Of a stretch of 11,737 bases of DNA, positions 1 to 5,810 are shown in pieces (positions within the stretch are counted from its first letter, which is position 1; every line of letters starts with the position of its first letter). Source of the DNA: CAYSND01 sp964642235 (GTDB lineage: Bacteria > Bacteroidota > Bacteroidia > Bacteroidales > UBA932); NCBI GenBank assembly GCA_964642235.1, contig CAZXOP010000057.1:1-11737 (forward strand). Direction: 5' to 3'. The notes beneath the pieces were generated by a model that was not told where the DNA came from, did no database searches, and was given only the letters and a program-made list of their open reading frames with translations. A program made the translations under genes and the position numbers.

Positions 1-7
1 TATTAAG

Positions 8-15
8 TATTTTTG
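8..15 (+). promoter_or_regulatory. Putative -7 box of the LytTR-led cluster
   Basis: TATTTTTG matches the Bacteroidetes -7 consensus TAnnTTTG exactly and lies 17 bases before the preferred ATG of the LytTR gene. The matching -33 TTTG would fall outside the window, so the promoter cannot be fully judged. If real, transcription would begin near base 22 and give a leader of about 10 bases. Confidence 0.4.
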
Positions 16-32
16 CATTGGTATCAGGCAGT

Positions 33-395
33 ATGAAGAAGTATTTAATCATATCAACATCAAATGATTTGGTGCGTATAGCACCGGAGCATATTGTTTA
101 TATCTCTTCGGATGGTAACTACTCTTCATTAGTGCAGGTAGATGGGGAAATGCGACTCTTATCATTCCAATTAGGACAGATTGAGAAGATGATCTCACAA
201 CAACTCTCCACTGAGAGCAATATCTTTATACGTATAGGTAAGAGTTTGATTATCAATAGCCAGTATATACACTATATCAATATTCCAAAGCAAAAGCTGA
301 TTCTTTCTGATGGAGCAACTTTTAATTATTCAATATCAGCATCAAAAGAGGCCCTTAAGCAGTTAAAAGAGTTTACAGAAAAGCAATATAAATAG
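33..395 (+). CDS. Stand-alone LytTR-type DNA-binding regulator
   Basis: Predicted transcription factor of 120 residues consisting almost only of a LytTR domain (about residues 10-117). Family features visible are the opening 'VRIAPEHIVYISSDGNYS', the central 'FIRIGKSLIINSQYI' (the usual 'R.H.S.ivN..yI' region) and a closing 'LILSDG' beta-strand segment. No receiver domain, membrane segment or sensor is present, so it must respond through expression level, a partner or an unseen ligand. ATG at 33 is chosen because the protein then begins 'MKKYLIIS', as I recall for Bacteroidales stand-alone LytTR proteins. A TTG at 18 is in frame, and the frame stays open to the window edge ('LSIFALVSGS'), so a longer protein cannot be excluded. 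It is followed after 2 bases by the membrane-anchored glycosidase-like gene, so the two are probably co-transcribed. A candidate target site lies at 1283-1340. Confidence 0.88.
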   Translation: MKKYLIISTSNDLVRIAPEHIVYISSDGNYSSLVQVDGEMRLLSFQLGQIEKMISQQLSTESNIFIRIGKSLIINSQYIHYINIPKQKLILSDGATFNYSISASKEALKQLKEFTEKQYK

Positions 396-397
396 AT

Positions 398-1270
398 ATG
401 AAGCAGGACAAAGAGATAAAAGATGATGAGATTCGCATTATTAAAAGCGAAGGGAATACTACGGTACGTTCATATAAGTGGTGGATCGTAGGAGGTATCT
501 TTATTGTTCTAATAATAGGGATATCGTATATAATAATTACCAAGCAGAATGATAATTCTGCAAATTCCACCACGACTGCAGAGACCGCAGAAGCTCAATC
601 AGGTGCTGCAGCTCAAGCAGTTAAACCTATAGGACACAGCGCTGATTCTCAGATTGCAGGGTTCTGTGAAATACGGGACACCACCATAAATGATATCCCA
701 ATAAGGGTCTTCGTGCCTCACAATGCCCAAATGTCGCTTCACTTGGGACCATTGCAAAAAGATTCCAACATTGTTTATGCAACGCGTGCGGCAGATATTC
801 GAAGTGACAATGGTCATATTGTCGGAGCGTTTGTTCTAAAAGGAGAATTATTGTCCAGAGGCAAGGCAAAAAAAGGGTATTGTGCTTCAATTAACGGGAA
901 AGTAACTATCGGCGTAGCCGAAAATACCTCTTTGCTGGAGGAGGCAACAGAGAATGATGGTTATTTCTTTAGACAATATCCGCTGGTTGATAATGGATGT
1001 CTGGTCGATAATGCCCCTAAAGGGAAGTCAATAAGACGCGGAATATGCGACAGAGGTGGAGAGATTTTTATGGTGGAAACATTAACCTCAGAATCTTTTC
1101 ATGACTTTGCACAAGCATTGGTAGATCTTGGAGTGGACAATGCAATATATCTGTGTGGCTCGGAAACTTATGGTTGGGCTATGGATGAGAATAAAAACAT
1201 CCTTGAATTAGGAGATGGTAAAGTGCAACAAACACCTAACACAAGTTACATTTTATGGCGTAGGAAATAG
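398..1270 (+). CDS. Membrane-anchored phosphodiester-glycosidase-like (NAGPA/DUF2233) protein
   Basis: A 290-residue protein with a charged cytoplasmic head (1-26), one transmembrane helix (about 28-48), a low-complexity Ala/Thr/Gln linker (about 50-80) and a periplasm-facing domain (about 85-290). The domain resembles the phosphodiester glycosidase family (NAGPA/DUF2233): 'GHIVGAFVLKGE', then 'LVDNG...RRGICDRGGEIFMVE', then 'DFAQALVDLGVDNAIYLCGS'. Characterised relatives act on sugar phosphodiesters in envelope or capsule polymers, but the substrate here is unknown. In the usual 'aiNLDGGGS' motif the Asp position is Cys253 and the Gly run is reduced to 'GSETYGW', so classical activity is doubtful. 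The gene starts 2 bases after the LytTR stop and is followed by a 96-base gap. The family call rests on motif layout only; membrane anchoring is clear. Confidence 0.72.
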   Translation: MKQDKEIKDDEIRIIKSEGNTTVRSYKWWIVGGIFIVLIIGISYIIITKQNDNSANSTTTAETAEAQSGAAAQAVKPIGHSADSQIAGFCEIRDTTINDIPIRVFVPHNAQMSLHLGPLQKDSNIVYATRAADIRSDNGHIVGAFVLKGELLSRGKAKKGYCASINGKVTIGVAENTSLLEEATENDGYFFRQYPLVDNGCLVDNAPKGKSIRRGICDRGGEIFMVETLTSESFHDFAQALVDLGVDNAIYLCGSETYGWAMDENKNILELGDGKVQQTPNTSYILWRRK

Positions 1271-1282
1271 CTTCTAAAACAG

Positions 1283-1340
1283 ATTTCATACAATAATAAA
1301 CACATTTCATACAGTTGCATTAAGAATGTTAGACTGTATG
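1283..1340. promoter_or_regulatory. Candidate LytTR operator: 21-base-period direct repeat plus inverted arm
   Basis: ATTTCATACA occurs twice without mismatch, at 1283-1292 and 1304-1313, a 21-base period that puts both copies on the same face of the helix. LytTR regulators such as AgrA are known to bind two direct repeats of about 9 bases separated by 12-13 bases, giving the same period. A third partial copy is inverted: CATACAGT at 1308-1315 mirrors ACTGTATG at 1333-1340. The element fills the gap before the lipoprotein gene and begins 13 bases after the preceding stop codon. That it binds the neighbouring LytTR protein is inference. Confidence 0.5.
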
Positions 1341-1352
1341 ATTTCTTTTATT

Positions 1353-1360
1353 GATATTTG
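1353..1360 (+). promoter_or_regulatory. Weak -7-like box before the lipoprotein gene
   Basis: GATATTTG differs from TAnnTTTG only in the first base. No TTTG lies 19-21 bases upstream, which would be expected of a promoter needing an activator bound to the repeats at 1283-1313. The implied start near base 1367 would make the second ATG (1391) of the downstream gene the natural start codon. A random match is possible. Confidence 0.25.
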
Positions 1361-1366
1361 AGGTAG

Positions 1367-2344
1367 ATGAGATACAACTACTGCAAATATATGAATAGAA
1401 TTATTTTTTTATTGCTGCTACTGCTGACGAGTTGTGGGGGCAATAACCAACAGAAAAAATCACAAGAGGTCCATACTAACTCCATATACCATTGGAAGAC
1501 TCTCTTCGCACCGGATAGTGCAGAGTTAAGTTTCTTACGGAGCCACCAAATTGGTCGTATCTACATACGAATGTTTGATGTTGCGATAGAACAGAATTAT
1601 GAGACCGGAAAAAGGGATGTTTTCCCTATTGCGACTACTCGTTTTAATAGTAAAATTCCTGCGGGGATAGAGGTTGTGCCTACTGTTTATATCACCAATG
1701 ACGCATTGATAGCCATGAAAAGCAGAGAGGCGGTATTTGCAGAATTGATTGTAGAAAGATTATTGGCCATCTCCTCGTATAACGAATGTGGAACTATTCG
1801 AGAAATTCAATTCGACTGCGATTGGACGAAGACGACTCGTATTAGTTATATGGAACTATGTAAATTGGCGGCGAATACACTACATACCAAAAACATAGCA
1901 TTGAGTTGTACCATCAGGCTACATCAACTTTCAGAGTCGGCACCACCTGTTGATAGAGGGGTGTTGATGTTGTATAATACCGGAACATTAAAAGATCCTA
2001 AAACGAAGAACTCTATCCTAGACATTAAAGATGTAAAGCCCTATCTAAAGGGGCGTCATTATGAGATACCGCTTGACTATGCTTACCCAACATTTGGATG
2101 GGGAGTAAAATTCCAAAACGGAAATTTTACTGCAATAGTGACTAATCCTGACGATGTTCAGCTTGGGGGAGATGAAACCCTCCGTCATGAGCGTCCAGGC
2201 ATAGAAGAAATATTAGCGGTTAAGTCGTTGGTAGAGAAGAATCTGGGCAAACCTTATCGTAGCACTATTATTTATCATTTAGACAATAGACAACTTAATA
2301 ATTATATAGGAAATGAGATATCTAAAATATACGCTATTAATTAG
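1367..2344 (+). CDS. Lipoprotein with DUF3142-like / TIM-barrel hydrolase-like domain
   Basis: A 325-residue predicted lipoprotein. A hydrophobic run ends in the lipobox 'LTSC' with Cys23 as lipidation site, followed by Gly-Gly and a polar stretch. The rest reads as an alternating beta/alpha domain: 'YHWKT' near 41, 'GRIYIRMFD' (63-71), 'GIEVVPTVYI' (100-109), 'REIQFDCDW' (145-153) with Asp150 and Asp152, 'LSCTIRLHQL' (179-188), 'VDRGVLMLYNTG' (195-206) and 'IPLDYAYPTFGWGV'. This order recalls DUF3142 and the glycoside-hydrolase-like barrels around it, where acidic residues sit at strand ends. It is a fold-level impression, not a firm family match, and no activity can be assigned. ATG 1367 has an SD-like GAGG at 1360-1363 but short spacing; ATG 1391 gives a more standard signal peptide ('MNRIIFLL'). 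The 3' end overlaps the next gene by 32 bases, suggesting translational coupling. Confidence 0.75.
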   Translation: MRYNYCKYMNRIIFLLLLLLTSCGGNNQQKKSQEVHTNSIYHWKTLFAPDSAELSFLRSHQIGRIYIRMFDVAIEQNYETGKRDVFPIATTRFNSKIPAGIEVVPTVYITNDALIAMKSREAVFAELIVERLLAISSYNECGTIREIQFDCDWTKTTRISYMELCKLAANTLHTKNIALSCTIRLHQLSESAPPVDRGVLMLYNTGTLKDPKTKNSILDIKDVKPYLKGRHYEIPLDYAYPTFGWGVKFQNGNFTAIVTNPDDVQLGGDETLRHERPGIEEILAVKSLVEKNLGKPYRSTIIYHLDNRQLNNYIGNEISKIYAIN

Positions 2345-4427
2345 TTTATTACTCTATTGTATCCCCACAAAAGTATTGGGATGTTGGAGCGGATGGTATC
2401 ACCCCAAAGGGTACTTTATGTATAGAGTGTATGATGGCACCATGTCGGAAAATGGCCCGAATGATATTACTTCGTTTAATATAAACCGCAACTGCAAAGA
2501 TTGGCAACGCATTACCTCGACTTCTATTCCTCAAAATGATATTTATGATATAGTATATAGGATGCCGTTGGAGGAGTATGAACTATTCTATTCATCAAAA
2601 AAGTACTCCGGTTCTAATAAATTTGCACAATGGATTAAAAGTCGTGATAATGAGATATGCGATTTTCTACTCCTTGCCAAGATCAATGAGTCTATTAGGG
2701 AGAAGAGGAACTCTCGTTGGTACTATCCAACTATGAAAACCCCCGGAAGTATGACACTTGAGGAGGTTGCAGAGAGGGCTTTAGCTAAGAAGGAGGGTCG
2801 GTTACATACTCGATATTTATTGCAAGCCGTTCGTGCTTTGTTCACGCTGGGACGTTACGCAGAGTGTATTTCAATATGGGAGGAGTCTCTTTTGCACTTG
2901 CCGAAGAATGATTTGATGCGACAATTCATCCACCCCTATATTGCCGGTGCGGAGTCTCGCTTGAACCACCATGAGAAAGCCATTGCATATTTTGCAGAGG
3001 TGGGGGATATTGAATCAATGTTCTTTTGTGCTAAAAAGAATGGTAGCGAACTAACTACTGTTGAGGCAATTGAAATTGTTTCCAAAAAGTGTCCCAATAG
3101 TTTGTCGCTACCTAAAGCATTACAGTCGTTTATTCGAAAGGCGGAGCCTTATGCTGAATATAATAATGAGGAAGATCAAACCAACATAGGAGACGAGCAT
3201 CGACAATTATTAGATTTAGCACTAAAAATAGCCAAGGATAGTAGAGTCTCCAATAAGGCAATGTGGCTCTATACTGCTGCATTTATCGCTGACTTGCAAG
3301 GTCAAAGTGTTCGATCCTCGAAAATACTTGCGGAGGCAGAGAGGGCTTCGGGTACCCATTTCATCAAGGAGTCAATAAAGGTTATGCGCATATATTTAGA
3401 TGCAAAGTTATCGAATTATGATAGTAGTTATGAGCAATGTCTTTTTGGCCAACTTAAATGGTTAGATAATAAAATAGTCAACAATATCACAGAGGAGGTC
3501 AGAAGAGAGACTTCAGAGTTAAACTCCATTCGTATAGGTGTAAGTTATTATTATTGGAATGATATGATGCGTCGAATTATTTTATCAGAGGTGGCTCCAC
3601 GAATGATAAAAGCAGGGGACTATACCCGAGCATTGCAGTTAACCAATATGGCTGATAATAGGTTGATTAATATTGTAAACTGCTTTAAGGATTATGATTA
3701 CAACAGCAGTCAAGATCTCTTAATGACGATTAAAGAGTATAGGTATGATAAGGAGCTGGATAATAGTTATGATTATTCTAATCACTTCTTTGAGTTAGCA
3801 GACAGTATAGGAATAAATAGGATTATGGCATATTGGCATAGGGTAACTCAGCCACAATCTGAGTTTGACAAGTTCCTGAATGCCCGAGGATATGTGGGGT
3901 CAGATTATTTGAATGACATTATTGGTACTCAATGCCTTAGGCAGATGCGTTATAAAGAGGCTGTGCATTATTTAGGGTCTGTTGACCCATCGTTTGTGTA
4001 TCACCTGAATACGACAATGCAGTTCGACCCTTTCTCCGTAGAACCACAAAAGAGTTCAATAGGTATAAATTTTAAGTATGAGTTTGCAAGAGAGATGTAC
4101 TCATTGGAGCAAGCCATTAAATCGACTCGTAATAAGAATCTAAAAGGACAACTTATGATTAAATATGCAGTTGGTTTACGCAATTCTTTCAGCAGGTGCT
4201 GGGGACTTACACAATATTATAAAGGGGACTCCTTCTGGGGAGCAGTTTGCGATAAAAGAGATTGGAGTCGTGAGCAGGCAACACTTAGAGCTAACAAGAG
4301 AGCCAATGAAATAATGGCTTCTGCGTTTATAACCTTTACAGACAAAGAACTTGCTGCAGAAGCTAAACATCCACGTGGCGCCTGTGATAATTATGGTGAT
4401 TATCACGCAGAGAAGCCAAAATTATAA
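2313..4427 (+). CDS. Exported TPR-like alpha-solenoid protein, function unknown
   Basis: A 704-residue protein with a signal peptide (about 1-23). The mature part begins at or next to Cys24 ('VLGCWSGWYHP'); the -2 Leu makes a lipobox possible but poor, so it is either a lipoprotein or freely exported. An N-terminal region ('YFMYRVYD', 'NRNCKDWQRITSTSIPQNDIYDIVY') is followed by many amphipathic helices in pairs, for example 'RYLLQAVRALFTLGRYAECISIWEESL' and 'YIAGAESRLNHHEKAIAYFAEVGD', typical of TPR or Sel1-type solenoids that mediate protein contacts. Further helical pairs run to about residue 650. The tail has several cysteines. No catalytic motif is visible. I recall similar 'C-x-W...FRVYD...NC..WQ' exported proteins in Bacteroidales but no assigned role. 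The start at 2313 lies inside the lipoprotein gene, preceded by AGG at 2308-2310. Confidence 0.8.
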   Translation: MRYLKYTLLISLLLYCIPTKVLGCWSGWYHPKGYFMYRVYDGTMSENGPNDITSFNINRNCKDWQRITSTSIPQNDIYDIVYRMPLEEYELFYSSKKYSGSNKFAQWIKSRDNEICDFLLLAKINESIREKRNSRWYYPTMKTPGSMTLEEVAERALAKKEGRLHTRYLLQAVRALFTLGRYAECISIWEESLLHLPKNDLMRQFIHPYIAGAESRLNHHEKAIAYFAEVGDIESMFFCAKKNGSELTTVEAIEIVSKKCPNSLSLPKALQSFIRKAEPYAEYNNEEDQTNIGDEHRQLLDLALKIAKDSRVSNKAMWLYTAAFIADLQGQSVRSSKILAEAERASGTHFIKESIKVMRIYLDAKLSNYDSSYEQCLFGQLKWLDNKIVNNITEEVRRETSELNSIRIGVSYYYWNDMMRRIILSEVAPRMIKAGDYTRALQLTNMADNRLINIVNCFKDYDYNSSQDLLMTIKEYRYDKELDNSYDYSNHFFELADSIGINRIMAYWHRVTQPQSEFDKFLNARGYVGSDYLNDIIGTQCLRQMRYKEAVHYLGSVDPSFVYHLNTTMQFDPFSVEPQKSSIGINFKYEFAREMYSLEQAIKSTRNKNLKGQLMIKYAVGLRNSFSRCWGLTQYYKGDSFWGAVCDKRDWSREQATLRANKRANEIMASAFITFTDKELAAEAKHPRGACDNYGDYHAEKPKL
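4384..4406. repeat. Perfect 8-base inverted repeat at the end of the solenoid gene
   Basis: GTGATAAT at 4384-4391 and ATTATCAC at 4399-4406 form a perfect 8-base-pair stem around a 7-base loop (TATGGTG), inside the last 15 codons of the solenoid gene. The stem is AT-rich with no following T run, so it is not a standard intrinsic terminator. It could be an RNA-stability hairpin, a protein site or chance. Confidence 0.5.
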
Positions 4428-4453
4428 TGGGGCTACTCCCCCTTCGGCTTTCT
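4411..4453. terminator. Possible bidirectional terminator between convergent genes
   Basis: An inner hairpin GGGG (4429-4432), loop CTACT, CCCC (4438-4441-type pairing) covers the 5-base gap and the PAS stop codon. It can be extended by an outer arm AGA-AGCC (4411-4417) with GGCT-T-TCT (4446-4453), which has one bulged base. On the minus strand the GC hairpin is followed by ATTATAATTTT; on the plus strand a short T run follows after GGCTTTCTGA. Neither side is a textbook terminator. Confidence 0.3.
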
Positions 4454-4777
4454 GATTTTATGAGGCATTTCGAAAGGGATTACCATGGATAACTCGATGA
4501 AACCCATATATTCCCCCTCTTCGTACCAGGGGACTTGATATATAAGTTTTTTCTGCCCATTCTTTTCAATGGTATATACATTTTTCAGCTCGTTTTTCAT
4601 CATCCCCTCTAACATGCTCTTAGCAGGTTCGGGATGACAATCCAATACATTTGACCCAATTAACTCCTGACCGGGCTTCAAATTTACCTTACGCGACTGC
4701 TGGTTCATCTCTATTATTGTCCCCTCTTTATCGCATATCGTAACTGCAATATCCGCTTCGTTAAAATACTTTATCAT
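4433..4777 (-). CDS. Single-domain PAS protein
   Basis: A 114-residue protein that is essentially one PAS domain (about 3-103) with a short basic tail. It shows the PAS opening 'YFNEADIAVTICDKEGTIIEMNQQS', the loop 'LIGSNVLDCHPEPAKSMLEGM' and the closing strands 'LIYQVPWYEEGEYMGFIELSMVIPFEMPH'. No kinase, cyclase, HTH or membrane part is attached, so any signal must pass through a partner. The 'CHP' motif (Cys47-His48-Pro49) and the 'MPFEMPH'-like end recall the PAS domain at the C-terminus of DUF438 proteins. Whether the His or Cys binds a cofactor such as haem is unknown. The gene is monocistronic in view: it converges on the solenoid gene (5-base gap) and diverges from the EamA gene. Confidence 0.8.
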   Translation of the reverse strand: MIKYFNEADIAVTICDKEGTIIEMNQQSRKVNLKPGQELIGSNVLDCHPEPAKSMLEGMMKNELKNVYTIEKNGQKKLIYQVPWYEEGEYMGFIELSMVIPFEMPHKIRKPKGE

Positions 4778-4820
4778 ATCAATTTCTCTGTCTGTTTTTA
4801 TTAGTTAAAAAATACTCTCA

Positions 4821-4828
4821 CAAAGATA
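4821..4828 (-). promoter_or_regulatory. Putative -7 box of the PAS gene
   Basis: Read on the minus strand this is TATCTTTG, an exact TAnnTTTG match 43 bases before the PAS start codon, giving an expected leader of roughly 35 bases. No TTTG lies at the normal -33 distance, so support comes from one box only. Confidence 0.4.
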
Positions 4829-4902
4829 TTACTTATCTCGTTATTTTTTATCTCAATTCAAAATTTACCCTACTACAATGTAATTTATAACAAAAAACAA
4901 TC

Positions 4903-4910
4903 TATTTTTG
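4903..4910 (+). promoter_or_regulatory. Putative -7 box almost abutting the EamA start codon
   Basis: TATTTTTG matches TAnnTTTG exactly and ends only 6 bases before ATG 4917. With the usual distance from box to transcription start, the mRNA would be leaderless or nearly so. No good -33 TTTG is seen at 19-21 bases upstream. The box also contains the TTG that would otherwise look like an earlier start at 4908. Confidence 0.4.
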
Positions 4911-4916
4911 TCGCTG

Positions 4917-5789
4917 ATGAAAAAAGCATTTATAAAACTCCATATAGCGGTCTTCTTGGCGGGATTTACGGGTGTATTCGGGAAGATTATCCAGCTTGAT
5001 GAGTTCGTATTGGTTCTTTATAGGGTGCTTCTTACCTCTTTGGTGCTTTTTTTAATATTGGCGGTTAAAAAGAAATTTGAATCAGTTTCAAGAAAAGATT
5101 TAACTAAACTCCTTTTAATGGGCTCCGTAATTGCTATCCACTGGGTACTCTTTTACGGAAGCATAATAAAGTCCAATATATCAGTTGGAGTGGTCTGTTT
5201 CTCCCTTGTGGGGTTCTTCACAGCACTCTTAGAGCCTCTGATTATGCGGAGGAAGTTCTCTTGGACGGAGCTCTTCTTGAGTCTCATAGTGGTAGCAGGG
5301 ATCCTCCTTATCTTCTCTTTTGACACACAATACAGGGTCGGAATAATGATGGGGACGGCATCGGCAGCACTTGCGGCAGTTTTCGGGGTTTATAACAAAA
5401 AGTTCGGGAATACCTGCTCCCCCACAAATCTCTTTTTCTATGAAATGGTAGGGGGGAGTATAACCCTTTTAGCCCTTATCCCACTCTACATGCAGTTTGC
5501 TCCGGTAGTAAAGTTCTCGGTAAATTGGATTGATGTTACATCACTGATAATCCTCGCCTCATTATGTACAGTCATCCCTTTTATCTTCCAAATACAAGTA
5601 TTAAAACAAATTAGAGCCTTTACTGTTAATCTGACATTTAACTTCGAACCTATTTATAGCATAATAATAGCTTTTATCTTCTTTGGAGAGGCTCGTGAGC
5701 TCTCTATTTACTTCTATTTAGGGCTCTTTCTTATAATACTTTCAGTCATTCTTCAAACATATTTGCAATCCCGAGAGAAAAATGTATAA
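4917..5789 (+). CDS. DMT-superfamily (EamA) transporter
   Basis: A 290-residue inner-membrane protein with about ten hydrophobic segments arranged as two EamA halves. The first half covers roughly residues 5-135 ('AVFLAGFTGVFGKII', 'VLYRVLLTSLVLFLIL', 'GSVIAIHWVLFYGSI', 'VCFSLVGFFTALLEPLI'). The second covers roughly 143-283 ('GTASAALAAVFGVYNKKF' ... 'FNFEPIYSIIIAFIFFGE'). The repeated pattern of a Pro-containing helix before a 'FGE'-type turn is typical of the family. Such proteins export or import metabolites such as amino acids or nucleotides; the substrate cannot be read from sequence. ATG 4917 ('MKKAF') is preferred over the in-frame TTG at 4908, which lies inside the promoter-like box. 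Its 3' end carries the promoter of the next gene, so the two genes need not be co-transcribed. Confidence 0.88.
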   Translation: MKKAFIKLHIAVFLAGFTGVFGKIIQLDEFVLVLYRVLLTSLVLFLILAVKKKFESVSRKDLTKLLLMGSVIAIHWVLFYGSIIKSNISVGVVCFSLVGFFTALLEPLIMRRKFSWTELFLSLIVVAGILLIFSFDTQYRVGIMMGTASAALAAVFGVYNKKFGNTCSPTNLFFYEMVGGSITLLALIPLYMQFAPVVKFSVNWIDVTSLIILASLCTVIPFIFQIQVLKQIRAFTVNLTFNFEPIYSIIIAFIFFGEARELSIYFYLGLFLIILSVILQTYLQSREKNV

Positions 5790-5794
5790 ATTTG
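5762..5794 (+). promoter_or_regulatory. Bacteroidetes-type promoter of the CNNM/CorC gene
   Basis: TTTG (5762-5765), 21 bases, TAAATTTG (5787-5794) matches both consensus boxes and the accepted spacing. It overlaps the last codons of the EamA gene and ends 16 bases before ATG 5811. This is one of the two best promoter matches in the window. Confidence 0.65.
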
Positions 5795-5810
5795 CAGTTA
5801 CAATGCAATC

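Noticed and set aside
1..32. Hydrophobic in-frame stretch before the LytTR gene as part of a longer receiver-LytTR protein.
   Set aside because: A consensus -7 box lies in this stretch and the domain starts normally at ATG 33; it remains open only because the window begins here.
627..890. Minus-strand frame of 87 codons inside the glycosidase-like gene.
   Set aside because: Shadow of the forward gene; composition is unlike a natural protein and no start signals are visible.
4908..4916. TTG start giving three extra residues for the EamA protein.
   Set aside because: The TTG is the last triplet of a -7 consensus box; ATG 4917 gives a standard N-terminus.
4778..4916. Possible small gene or RNA in the longest gap.
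   Set aside because: Very AT-rich, no open frame with start signals and no stable hairpin seen; two promoter-like boxes explain it.
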